The notes under the pieces were generated by a model. It did no database searches. It saw nothing but the letters and a program-made list of their open reading frames with translations, and was not told the DNA's origin. The position numbers and the translations under genes were made by a program. From Vibrio inusitatus (GTDB lineage Bacteria > Pseudomonadota > Gammaproteobacteria > Enterobacterales > Vibrionaceae), in contig AP024879.1 in the NCBI GenBank assembly GCA_024346935.1, forward strand, positions 1,116,001-1,180,000: 64,000 nt of DNA, written 5' to 3'. Below, piece after piece: positions 26,270 to 35,136 of the stretch; position 1 is the stretch's first letter, and the number at the start of each line of letters is the position of its first letter.

Positions 26270-27310
26270 GATCCCCGATAAAAGCACTCGGGGATGACGA
26301 CTGTGTGGATAAGTGAGCATCATATAGCTGCGTCGTTCTCGCATGTTGTTAGCGGGAACCTTGTGCGTGCTAGATCCCCGATAAAAGCGCTCGGGGATGA
26401 CGACTGTGTCACATATCTACGTCGTTCCACATGTCGTTAGCGGGGACCTTGTGTGTGGTAGATCCCCGATAAAATCGCTCGGGGATGACGTCTGTGCGGA
26501 TAAGTGAGCATCACATAGCTGCATCGGTCCCGCATGTTGTTAGCGGGGACCTTGTGCGTGCTAGATCCACGATAAAAGCGCTCGGGGATGACGACTGTGC
26601 GGATAAGTGAGTGTCACATAGCTGCGTCGTTCCCGCATGTTGTTAGCGGGAACCTTGTGCGTGCTAGATCCCCGATAAAAGTGCTCGGGGATGACGTCTG
26701 TACGGATAAGTGAGTGTCACATTGCAACGTCGTTCTCGCATGTTGTTAGCGGGGACCTTGTGTGTGGTATATCCACGATAAAAGCACTCGGGGATGACGA
26801 CTGTGCGGATAAGTGAGTGTCACATATCTACGTCGTTCCACATGTCGTTAGCGGGGACCTTGTGCGTGCTAGATCCTCGATAAAATCGCTCGGGGATGAC
26901 GTCTGTGTGAATAAGTGAGTGTCACATATCTACGTCGTTCTCGCATGTTGTTAGCGGGGACCTTGTGCGTGCTAGATCCCCGATAAAATCGCTCGGGGAT
27001 GACGACTGTGTGGATAAGTGAGCATCACATAGCTGCGTCGTTCCCGCATGTTGTAAGCGGGGACCTTTTGAGTGCTATATCCCCGATAAAAGCACTCGAG
27101 GATGACGACTGTGCAGATAAGTGAGTGTCACATAGCTGCGTCGTTCCCGCATGTTGTTAGCGGGAACCTTATGCGTGCTAGATCCCCGATAAAAGCGCTC
27201 GGGGATGACGACTGTGTGGATAAGTGAGCATCACGTAGTTGTGTCGTTCCCGCATGTTGTTAGCGGGAACCTTTTGAGTGCTAGATCCTCGATAGGAGTA
27301 CTCTGGGATG
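26270..27310. repeat. Tandem array of ~103-bp hairpin repeats (array 3)
   Basis: The landmark GATCCCCGATAAAA (with variants) recurs at 26270, 26373, 26461, 26564, 26667, 26770, 26872, 26975, 27078, 27181 and 27284. Nearly all spacings are 102-103, with a single 88-base unit that lacks part of the spacer. Each unit has a hairpin TCCCCGATAAAAGCGCTCGGGGA and a second one around TCCCGCATGTTGTTAGCGGGA. The array fills the kilobase between the fhs stop and the speA leader. I see no gene in it. Confidence 0.95.
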
Positions 27311-27343
27311 ATGTTACGATAAGCTTAGTTGAATTAGTTCAGA

Positions 27344-29092
27344 CTAACTCAGCCCAGTAATATTACCATCTTCATCAATATCAAGATTCATAAAGGCTGG
27401 TTTATCTGGTAACCCCGGCATGGTCATTACATTGCCACAAAGTGCATAAACAAAACCGGCACCCGCACATAGTTTTAGCTCGCGAATGGGTACGTCAAAT
27501 TGAGTCGGAGCCCCTTTAACGTTGCCATCCGTTGAGATCGACATCGGTGTCTTCGCCATGCAGATAGCTAGGTTGTCAAAACCAAGTGACTTGTACTGTG
27601 CCAATTGAGCTTTAGCTTTATCACTCAAGGTGATTGATGCCGCGCCATAACCTACCTCAGTGACTGCCATGATCTTCTCTTCTAGTGTCTGAGATATCTG
27701 ATAAAGAGGTTTAAATTGAGCAGGCGTTTGACACTGAGAAACGACTTTAGATGCAAGTTCAGCTGCTCCTGCACCGCCTTGTGCGAATGCTTCACATACA
27801 GCCACTTCAACAGAAGAAGGGAGCGCCTCAACCATTTGTTTTAGTTTCGCTAACTCTTCTTCACTGTCTTGTGGGAAGCGGTTGATAGCAACAACCGCTG
27901 GCACGCCGTACTTTACTACGTTCTCAATATGCCATTTTAGATTGGCAAATCCAGCTTCTAGAGCAGCGCTGTCTTTATCAAACATGCTGTCTGGAATTGG
28001 TTGACCCGGCTTTAGATTGTAAAGGCCAGAATTTGCCTTCAAGCCACGAAGCGTTGCCACAACTACTGCGCAATCTGGCGCTTTGCCAGAAGCTTGTGCT
28101 TTGATGTTGCACGCTTTCTCAAAGCCCATATCTGAGCCAAAGCCACCTTCCGTCACCGTGTAATCAGCAAGCTTAGTTGCGATGTTATCGGCAATGATTG
28201 AAGAGTTGCCATGGGCAATATTTGCAAAAGGTCCAGCGTGAATAAGCGTTGGAATACCCTCTAGGGTTTGCATCATGGTTGGCTCAATAGCCTCACGCAT
28301 GCTTACGGTCATCGCGCCCGCCACACCCAAATCTTCAGTAGTCACTGCCTTACCATCAAGATTGTAGCCAATCACTATCTTGCCAATACGACGACGCAAG
28401 TCTTGCAGGTCACTCGCTAGGGCAAGTACCGCCATAAGTTCAGATGCAGCTGAGATATCAAAGCCATCTTCACGCTCGTAACCATTGATGGTCTTGCCTT
28501 CATCATTCATGCCTACAGTAATTTTGCGCAGTGCTCGGTCATTATGGTCAATTACACGCTTCCATACGATGCTTTGAGAGTCGATACGAAGCGCCGTTAG
28601 GCCAGAGCGTGCTTCAAAGTCTTCGTAGCCATTACGCTGTTCATGATAGATGCGAGCGTCAATCGCCGCAGATGCGAGGTTATGAGCGGCAGTAACCGCA
28701 TGAATGTCACCGGTAAGGTGCAGGTTTAACTCTTCCATTGGTGCAACTTGCGAGTAACCACCACCAGCTGCGCCACCTTTAACGCCAAATACAGGTCCCA
28801 TAGAAGGTTGTCTGATACACGCCATCACAGATTGACCGATTTTGAATAGACCTTGCGCTAAACCAATCGCAGTCACCGTTTTACCTTCCCCAAGAGGGGT
28901 TGGAGTGATCGCAGTAACAACGACTAACTTACCTGTTTTTTTGTTTTCTAGGCGCTTAAGCGCTTTAAGAGAAACCTTGGCTTTATGTTGACCATGAGTT
29001 TGAATCTCATCAGCATGCAAACCTACAGCAGTAGCTACATCAGCAATAGGGCGTAATGGGGTAGAACGAGAGATTTCAATATCCGACAGCAT
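27344..29092 (-). CDS. fhs: Formate--tetrahydrofolate ligase
   Basis: A 582-residue ATP-dependent enzyme that makes 10-formyl-THF from formate, feeding purine and one-carbon metabolism. The nucleotide-binding loop TPTPLGEGKTVTAIGLAQGL is at about residues 63-82. The RQPSMGPVFGVKGGAAGGG and MTMPGLPDKPAF motifs are diagnostic. The ATG at 29092 (MLSDIEISR) follows GAGG. The frame extends 37 codons upstream, but that part covers the PurR-like box and is not expected to be translated. Confidence 0.94.
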   Translation of the reverse strand: MLSDIEISRSTPLRPIADVATAVGLHADEIQTHGQHKAKVSLKALKRLENKKTGKLVVVTAITPTPLGEGKTVTAIGLAQGLFKIGQSVMACIRQPSMGPVFGVKGGAAGGGYSQVAPMEELNLHLTGDIHAVTAAHNLASAAIDARIYHEQRNGYEDFEARSGLTALRIDSQSIVWKRVIDHNDRALRKITVGMNDEGKTINGYEREDGFDISAASELMAVLALASDLQDLRRRIGKIVIGYNLDGKAVTTEDLGVAGAMTVSMREAIEPTMMQTLEGIPTLIHAGPFANIAHGNSSIIADNIATKLADYTVTEGGFGSDMGFEKACNIKAQASGKAPDCAVVVATLRGLKANSGLYNLKPGQPIPDSMFDKDSAALEAGFANLKWHIENVVKYGVPAVVAINRFPQDSEEELAKLKQMVEALPSSVEVAVCEAFAQGGAGAAELASKVVSQCQTPAQFKPLYQISQTLEEKIMAVTEVGYGAASITLSDKAKAQLAQYKSLGFDNLAICMAKTPMSISTDGNVKGAPTQFDVPIRELKLCAGAGFVYALCGNVMTMPGLPDKPAFMNLDIDEDGNITGLS

Positions 29093-29164
29093 GGCTTCCT
29101 CAGGGAGATAAAAGAGACAATCTGATTTTTGCGGGGATAATAAAGAAATTTGATAATAAGTAAA

Positions 29165-29180
29165 GTGCAAACGTTTGCGT
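29165..29180. promoter_or_regulatory. PurR-like operator before fhs
   Basis: GTGCAAACGTTTGCGT is a near-perfect match to the PurR consensus ACGCAAACGTTTGCGT and lies 73 bases before the fhs start. Control by the purine repressor makes sense because the enzyme supplies 10-formyl-THF for purine synthesis. The match is seen directly; binding is inferred. Confidence 0.82.
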
Positions 29181-29250
29181 CGAATGAAAAACGAACATTC
29201 CAATTATGCAAGGATGGTTAAATGCAAAGTAGGATAATTATAAACTGCTT

Positions 29251-29808
29251 TTATTTTAATACCTTAGCAATCCAAGCACGAATTCCTGACTCTGATCCGG
29301 TAAATCCTTTCAAAATGTTGCTCCCTTTATAGAAGGACTCATTCCATTCACAACGCAATTCATCGGCAGAAACCGAGGTAAACGAAACCAGTAATTGACT
29401 GGCTTCTGTTGCGTAGTCATTCGCCAGTGAGTAGTCCATACCTAGCTCTCCTTGTACAAATAACCAAAGATGCATAGTGACCCAAAATTCCATCACCAAT
29501 GGAGATTTGAAAGCCGCAGCGTGTTTACCCTCTAAAGACTCATCGATCACACTCTGCATGGCCTGTAGGCTCTCTTGCTGAGCATTCAACTGATGCAATA
29601 GTTTTTCATGATGCAGAGTAAACAAACCGAGTAACAACTGGAGGTCAGTGTGTTGCGAATGCTTCAACTTTGAACGTTCAAACAATGGTGAGAGTTTTTC
29701 ACATAGCTGGTCAAATTGCGATGCATCGACATTTACAGAAACTGATTTTGTGGGTAGTTCAAAACCAGCCGCATGAACAGCATTGAATAAAGCGTTAGGT
29801 GTTGTCAT
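29251..29808 (-). CDS. Uncharacterised protein
   Basis: A 185-residue, mostly helical, soluble protein with no signal peptide and no motif I recognise (begins MTTPNALFNAVHAAGFELPT; ends SESGIRAWIAKVLK). It contains a long stretch rich in Leu, Gln and His (LLLGLFTLHHEKLLHQLN) that may form a coiled coil. It lies 158 bases upstream of fhs on the same strand. A TTG nine bases further up (29817) is an alternative start. No function can be proposed. Confidence 0.7.
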   Translation of the reverse strand: MTTPNALFNAVHAAGFELPTKSVSVNVDASQFDQLCEKLSPLFERSKLKHSQHTDLQLLLGLFTLHHEKLLHQLNAQQESLQAMQSVIDESLEGKHAAAFKSPLVMEFWVTMHLWLFVQGELGMDYSLANDYATEASQLLVSFTSVSADELRCEWNESFYKGSNILKGFTGSESGIRAWIAKVLK

Positions 29809-30127
29809 AAGGTGCAAGGATTGGGTGAAAACGCTAACGATACCTCATCTCTATGATTGTGCCTATGACATCCATGAATTTCGTATCACCTTATACCCGT
29901 CGTAGTAAATTAAAGCCTGCACAGGTTCAGACTTTGAGTTGAGGTTGATGAGTTCAAGAGCACACTCGAATCACGTTCATGACTTGTCTGGTGGTAATCA
30001 ATACCTGTCTTACCACTCAAAGCAGTGCTTTGCTTGGTATCAATTTGCCAAGTAAATTGACTCTGTTATCGATTTGATAGAGCATTGAGACTTATTATCA
30101 AATACCAATGAATCAGAAAAGGTCACA
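29809..30127. other. Intergenic region before the glutaredoxin gene
   Basis: The gap holds a hairpin with arms GTGGTAA (29991-29997) and TTACCAC (30010-30016) and, just after it, the small palindrome CAAAGCAGTGCTTTG. There is no open frame of note. It contains promoters for two divergent genes. Confidence 0.45.
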
Positions 30128-30487
30128 ATGAAATTTATCAGGATTGTTCTAGGAAAGATTATCTTGTTGCTCAACTTTATCTTCACACCACGCGGAGTCA
30201 AAAGGTCTGAAGAAGCACAGCAAGCGGCCAATGATAAAGCCAATGATTTAACACTGTATCAGTTTGAGGCTTGCCCATTTTGCGTGAAAGTCCGCCGTGA
30301 AATGAAGCGTCAATCAGTTGATGTCGCTTTAAAAGATGCGAAACATGATGAAGTGGCTCGCGAAGAACTGATGACCGGTGGTGGCCGCGTTAAAGTGCCA
30401 TGTCTAAAGATCACGCAACAAGGTAACGACACTTGGATGTATGAATCTAAAGATATCGTCGCGTATTTACAGAAAGAATTTGCGTAA
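30128..30487 (+). CDS. Membrane-anchored glutaredoxin-family protein
   Basis: A 119-residue protein. An N-terminal hydrophobic segment (residues 3-20, IRIVLGKIILLLNFIFT) is followed by a glutaredoxin domain with the dithiol site CPFC at residues 49-52, the cis-proline in VKVPCL and a C-terminal helix ending IVAYLQKEFA. It is probably tethered to the inner membrane with the domain in the cytoplasm. It would reduce disulfides or glutathione mixed disulfides. AAAGG precedes the ATG. It is monocistronic. Confidence 0.85.
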   Translation: MKFIRIVLGKIILLLNFIFTPRGVKRSEEAQQAANDKANDLTLYQFEACPFCVKVRREMKRQSVDVALKDAKHDEVAREELMTGGGRVKVPCLKITQQGNDTWMYESKDIVAYLQKEFA

Positions 30488-30634
30488 CCTTTAAATCAAT
30501 ATCTTTGTTCAAAGCGCCCTGATACCTATCATGGGCGCACTGTAGCCACTACACAGTAAACTCGCCTACCCCACCTAATTTGAATGCAGTGTTATGTTAG
30601 ATAGACGATGAACACCAATAAATAGCGCCCACGC

Positions 30635-31237
30635 TTAACCTAACTTCCCATAGATATACGCCAGTTCCGCTACCGTCTTGGATGAGAATTTCTTTAATAG
30701 ATTAGCCCTGTGTACTTCAACTGTTCTCACTGCAATACACAGCTCATCGGCAATACGCATGTTCCGTTTGCCTTCCACGATCAACCTTAAGATGTCTTGC
30801 TCTCTTTGCGTTAGAGAGTCATACGCACTTTGTGCTGATGATATCTCGAGGTTTGCCAACGATTGAACTAAGCCTTGGCGGATAGCTTGACAAAGCTCAT
30901 CACCCTTAACCGGTTTTTGAAAGAAATTAACCGCTCCTGATTGGAGAGCATCCACAGCCATTGGTACATCGCCATGTCCCGTTAAATAAATAACGGCTAA
31001 TGGGCTTCGAGCTTGTTTTAAAATCTGGTGAACCTGTTGCCCACGTAAGTTGGGCATGCGGCTATCAAGAATGACACAACCCGCTAGCTGATTATCGACA
31101 CCCTCTAAGAATGCTTGACCATCCTCAAAATCATTAACCGTAAAACCGTGCTCTTCTAGCATAAAGCTCAAAGACTCTCTCACTGATTCGTCGTCATCTA
31201 CTACATGTACCGGAAGTAACTCAATTTGCTCGTTCAT
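30635..31237 (-). CDS. ttrR: Tetrathionate response regulator TtrR
   Basis: A 200-residue FixJ/NarL-type response regulator. The receiver domain has acidic residues at 14-16 (VVDDDESVR), the phospho-acceptor Asp58 in VILDSRMPN, and Lys in FFQKPVKGDE. A LuxR-type helix-turn-helix follows (about 135-200; LTQREQDILRLIVEGKRN). It directly follows ttrS, with no gap, and opposes ttrBCA, which it is expected to activate when tetrathionate is present. Confidence 0.9.
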   Translation of the reverse strand: MNEQIELLPVHVVDDDESVRESLSFMLEEHGFTVNDFEDGQAFLEGVDNQLAGCVILDSRMPNLRGQQVHQILKQARSPLAVIYLTGHGDVPMAVDALQSGAVNFFQKPVKGDELCQAIRQGLVQSLANLEISSAQSAYDSLTQREQDILRLIVEGKRNMRIADELCIAVRTVEVHRANLLKKFSSKTVAELAYIYGKLG

Positions 31238-33076
31238 TTAATCATGTTGCTCCATATTGAGTGTATTATTGGCAGACATTTTATTTGGCAAAATCATCGT
31301 TACGCAGCAGCCGTTTGTTTTGTTTGATTCAATCAAAAAATCACCTTGATGCATCTCCATGACATCGCGACAGATACTCAGCCCCAAACCCAAGCCATCA
31401 CTTTTTGTACTGACGAAGGCCTCTGTAGGGTGCTCTTGTTGAAGTCCTATTCCATTATCACAAATTATCACCCTTACCTCTGATTCTAAATACTCAGTCT
31501 GAATAGTAATTTGCGCTTGATATTCATCGACATTGCTTTCAGCTAGGGCCGTGCATGCCTCAATCGCATTATTGATAACATTCACTAATACCTGCTGTAC
31601 ACCCACGGAGTCTATAGTGACGGTTCGCTCAGGACCTTGGGTGGTTCGAGTAAAGCTCACCGATTGTTTTTGTAGTCGATAGTTGAGTAACTCAATAGTA
31701 TCCGTAATTAACCGCTCAAGATCACACAACGTCATCTGTACACTGCGTTTTTTGATCAAATTTCGCAGGCGGCGAACGATAGCGTCCGCTCGTTCTACCT
31801 GTGCTTGAATCTTCTGCATAACCGGCACAATATCTTGATGGGGACGTTGTTTTTGCAAGCGTAACATTCCACCTTCGCTGTAATTACGGATTGCGGCTAA
31901 CGGTTGATTAATTTCATGTGCAATGCTGCTTCCAAGCTCACTGACTATCATCAAACGCTGTGAGTGCTCTAGCATCTCACTCTTTTCTTTTAACCTCAGT
32001 AAGGTCTCTTCTAGCTCTCTTTTACTTTTGCTAAATCGATACTCTAACCAAAAGTGATAAGCATTGAGTACAATCACAAATAAGAATAGTGCCCAACCCC
32101 ACTCCTGATGTGAGCGAAGCCAGCGAAACCCTTCTTGCCACCAGGGCTGCTGTAACGGGTGCAAATCCATCGCCTGATACAATTTATCGATAGATAAAAG
32201 GCTAATAGGAGAAGTCCATCCTGAAGATCTCGCCGCTTGCGCAGCCTGGCTCGTTTCAGGCATAGCCAGTAGTACCTGACTGACTTTTTTTGCGAGCTCC
32301 CCGGAGGCAATACTGGTTTTTGCAAGTGACCAGTTAGGATAAAAAGAAGTAGACACCTGACATGGAATGGGGGGAGATGGCTTTGCGTTCAGTACATGGT
32401 AATCTTGTATATCGATTAACCCTTCTTTACTCATCGCCTCCAGTAAGCAGGCAGGCACGACCGCAGCCTCAACAATACCATCACGCAGTTGGTACAAACT
32501 GGCATCCACAGGAAATCCAAGATAACGCACTTCTGAATAAAATCTATTCGGGTTGATTCCTTGCTCAATCACTTCATAGCGTAAGGTGAGATACCCACCA
32601 AAAGCACGTTCAGAAACTGCAGCCATAGGAAGGCCTGAAACATCTTCAATAGATTGATAAGGTGACTCTGCTCTCACCACGAGCGCCGAGCTGATACTGG
32701 AGTTGGTATTAATAGGTGACTTGCTTGAAAGGGTGGCTATCCAAGAGAGTGAATATTGGCGCCCCAATCGAACCGCTTGTCCAGGATTAGTCAGAATAAA
32801 TCCCATACTCTGTTGCTCTACCACCTTACCCATATCATTCAAATTTAAAGGATGAAGCACAAAATGAGCTTCAGGAATCTTTTGGTTGAGTAAATCAATG
32901 GTCGGACGCCAACGTCTCTCAGCATACAGATGTCCACGAACAGCCAACACTGCAATATCAACCTGCTGTTTCGGTGTGGTTTTCTCAAAATCAGGGGATG
33001 ATTGGGCAAAAGTATTGAGCGGCATTAGGCTCAGTATCGACAGTAAAAAAAAGTGAAGCATACTCAATATTTTCAT
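31238..33076 (-). CDS. ttrS: Tetrathionate sensor histidine kinase TtrS
   Basis: A 612-residue membrane kinase. A signal sequence (residues 1-24) leads to a periplasmic PhnD-like binding domain (about 35-300), a transmembrane helix (328-345), a coiled linker, the HisKA site His387 in SSIAHEINQPLAAIRN, and an HATPase domain (GVQQVLVNVINNAIEA, ICDNGIGL, GLGLGLSICRDV). The PhnD-type sensor domain is characteristic of TtrS, which detects tetrathionate outside the cytoplasm and phosphorylates TtrR. Confidence 0.92.
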   Translation of the reverse strand: MKILSMLHFFLLSILSLMPLNTFAQSSPDFEKTTPKQQVDIAVLAVRGHLYAERRWRPTIDLLNQKIPEAHFVLHPLNLNDMGKVVEQQSMGFILTNPGQAVRLGRQYSLSWIATLSSKSPINTNSSISSALVVRAESPYQSIEDVSGLPMAAVSERAFGGYLTLRYEVIEQGINPNRFYSEVRYLGFPVDASLYQLRDGIVEAAVVPACLLEAMSKEGLIDIQDYHVLNAKPSPPIPCQVSTSFYPNWSLAKTSIASGELAKKVSQVLLAMPETSQAAQAARSSGWTSPISLLSIDKLYQAMDLHPLQQPWWQEGFRWLRSHQEWGWALFLFVIVLNAYHFWLEYRFSKSKRELEETLLRLKEKSEMLEHSQRLMIVSELGSSIAHEINQPLAAIRNYSEGGMLRLQKQRPHQDIVPVMQKIQAQVERADAIVRRLRNLIKKRSVQMTLCDLERLITDTIELLNYRLQKQSVSFTRTTQGPERTVTIDSVGVQQVLVNVINNAIEACTALAESNVDEYQAQITIQTEYLESEVRVIICDNGIGLQQEHPTEAFVSTKSDGLGLGLSICRDVMEMHQGDFLIESNKTNGCCVTMILPNKMSANNTLNMEQHD

Positions 33077-33144
33077 AGTGGACAGATTGACGATTCCTTA
33101 TCGGTTAAGTTCCAGCATATCATTTCGGTAGCTAAATCCATTTA

Positions 33145-33158
33145 TTGATTTAAATCAA
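33145..33158. promoter_or_regulatory. Perfect FNR box between ttrS and ttrB
   Basis: TTGATTTAAATCAA fits the FNR consensus TTGATNNNNATCAA exactly. It lies 68 bases before the ttrS start and 94 before the ttrB start, so anaerobic activation by FNR could act on one or both arms. This matches the known oxygen control of tetrathionate reductase. Confidence 0.88.
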
Positions 33159-33251
33159 TTTTAATTCTGGTATGTGGAAATCCACAATATCAAACAGCCA
33201 CTACTTTATCGACAATGCGAGCACGCTTTAAACAATCTTAGCAGGTCCATT

Positions 33252-34019
33252 ATGGATTCTACGAAACGTCGATTTCTCAGTGCCCTTACCGCAGGTGCCG
33301 CACTGATCCCTGTAGCAGGAATAGGCACAGCTACTGCCGCTCCTATTATACGAAACAACAATGAGCCCGATCGCAAAGGTCAGGTTGGTAAACGCTACGC
33401 AATGGTGGTCGACTTACGTAAATGTGTTGGCTGTCAAGCATGTACCGTCGGTTGCAGTATCGAGAACCAAACACCTATCGGTCAATTTCGTACCACAGTG
33501 AAGCAATACGAGGTAAAGCTCGATGATGGAACTACAGCTACTGAGGAAGTGAAATCCTTCATGCTACCTAGGCTCTGTAATCATTGTGAAAATCCGCCGT
33601 GTGTCGCCGTATGCCCAGTGCAAGCAACCTTCCAGCGAGAAGACGGTATTGTCATGGTCGATAACAGTCGCTGCGTTGCTTGCGCTTATTGCGTTCAAGC
33701 ATGCCCATACGATGCTCGTTTTATCAATGAATCTACTCTCACAGCAGATAAATGTACCTTCTGTGCTCACCGCCTCGAAGAGGGACTATTACCTGCGTGT
33801 GTAGAAACCTGCGTAGGAGGTGCTCGAGTAATTGGGGATCTTAATGATCCTAATAGTGAAATTCGTCGCTTAATGGCTGAAAACAAAGATGACATCAAGG
33901 TACTTAAGCCAGAGCAAAACACTAAGCCTCACGTCTTTTATATCGGCATGAACGAACGCTTTACTTCTCAAATTGAAGGAAAAGCCGCCATCTATGAACC
34001 TACAGGAGAAAAAGTATGA
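33252..34019 (+). CDS. ttrB: Tetrathionate reductase iron-sulfur subunit TtrB
   Basis: A 255-residue electron-transfer subunit. The twin-arginine signal KRRFLSALTAGAALIPVAG at residues 5-23 targets it to the periplasmic side with TtrA. Four cysteine clusters are visible (CVGCQACTVGC, CNHCENPPCVAVCP, CVACAYCVQACP, CTFCAH...CVETC), enough for four [4Fe-4S] centres. The start at 33252 is preferred over an upstream in-frame ATG (33174), which would bury the Tat motif. It overlaps ttrC by four bases. Confidence 0.93.
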   Translation: MDSTKRRFLSALTAGAALIPVAGIGTATAAPIIRNNNEPDRKGQVGKRYAMVVDLRKCVGCQACTVGCSIENQTPIGQFRTTVKQYEVKLDDGTTATEEVKSFMLPRLCNHCENPPCVAVCPVQATFQREDGIVMVDNSRCVACAYCVQACPYDARFINESTLTADKCTFCAHRLEEGLLPACVETCVGGARVIGDLNDPNSEIRRLMAENKDDIKVLKPEQNTKPHVFYIGMNERFTSQIEGKAAIYEPTGEKV

Positions 34020-35119
34020 TCATCACTGAAGTACTGGTTCCTTCTCAAGCAGTTGCTTGGCTTCCTTGGGCTGTACAATATTTTTTCTACATTGGTTCAG
34101 CGTATGCAGCCGCAATTTTATTCTTGATTGCTTTGGTTTTTTCAGAGCACACCAGTCACCGTATGCGTTCTGCTTTTGCACTAACTATGGCTATCGGGGC
34201 TATAGTAGGCCCACTAGCATTAACGGGTGATCTCCATCAACCGGGCCGCGCTTGGCATTTCTATACACATTTGACTCCTTGGTCCTGGATGTCACTAGGC
34301 TCTTTGTTCTTGCCCGTATTTTCTGCCACGACTATTGCTGCAGCATGGCTGTATTTGCGCGCTGATTTGATCCGTTTGCAACAACACCCATCCAAGGTAT
34401 TCCAACTACTGTCCAAACTTTCTCTCGGTGATTGGAAAACGAGTAAAAACCAGATGCTAATCTCAGCAAGTATTGCCGTGTTATCGGGGCTGTCAATTGC
34501 GCTTTATACTGGCGCTGAGATTGCGGTGGTACAAGCAAGGTCACTGTGGCACCAACCCGCTTCACCCATCATCTGGTTTGTGACTGCATTCTTTGGCGCA
34601 GTAGGCTTTAGTCTGTTAATTACACTGCTAATTCCAACACGCTCATCCGATACTCTCTCTAATGGAGATCGTCATCTACTAAAAAGAACCACATCAATCT
34701 GCTCGGTGTTGTCATTGTTGGTACTGTTTATTTGGGCCGCTGGTAATCAAAGTTTTTCTTTGTTTGATAGCAACCAATGGTTGCTCCGCCTTTCGGCACT
34801 TTTTGCAATGATTATCTGTTGCTTTGTAGTGGCGTTTTGCACATTGAGAACAAGTTCTAAACGAAGATTTGGCTTGGCCATTTTGTCAATGATCACTCTT
34901 GCCACCGCATGGGCTGTTCGTTGGGTCACTATGATTGACGTTCAAACCATTCCAAAGTTTGATCTTGGACCCTACCCTTACGAGTTACCTATGGGTGGCA
35001 GTGGCTTACTAGGTATCTTCGGTATGTTTGGACTATGGATGGCCTTAGCTCTACTCGGTTCTGAGTTGGTGCAAACTGAACAACAGTCTTCATCTCAGTC
35101 GTTACTTTCTGAACAATAA
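34016..35119 (+). CDS. ttrC: Tetrathionate reductase membrane subunit TtrC (NrfD family)
   Basis: A 367-residue integral membrane protein with about nine helices. It belongs to the NrfD/PsrC family, which takes electrons from menaquinol and passes them to the iron-sulfur subunit. The motif GDLHQPGRAWHFYTHLTPWS is typical of the family. It sits between ttrB (ATGA overlap) and ttrA (17-base gap), the order usual for tetrathionate reductase. Confidence 0.9.
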   Translation: MIITEVLVPSQAVAWLPWAVQYFFYIGSAYAAAILFLIALVFSEHTSHRMRSAFALTMAIGAIVGPLALTGDLHQPGRAWHFYTHLTPWSWMSLGSLFLPVFSATTIAAAWLYLRADLIRLQQHPSKVFQLLSKLSLGDWKTSKNQMLISASIAVLSGLSIALYTGAEIAVVQARSLWHQPASPIIWFVTAFFGAVGFSLLITLLIPTRSSDTLSNGDRHLLKRTTSICSVLSLLVLFIWAAGNQSFSLFDSNQWLLRLSALFAMIICCFVVAFCTLRTSSKRRFGLAILSMITLATAWAVRWVTMIDVQTIPKFDLGPYPYELPMGGSGLLGIFGMFGLWMALALLGSELVQTEQQSSSQSLLSEQ

Positions 35120-35136
35120 TCTAAGAGGATTTCATC

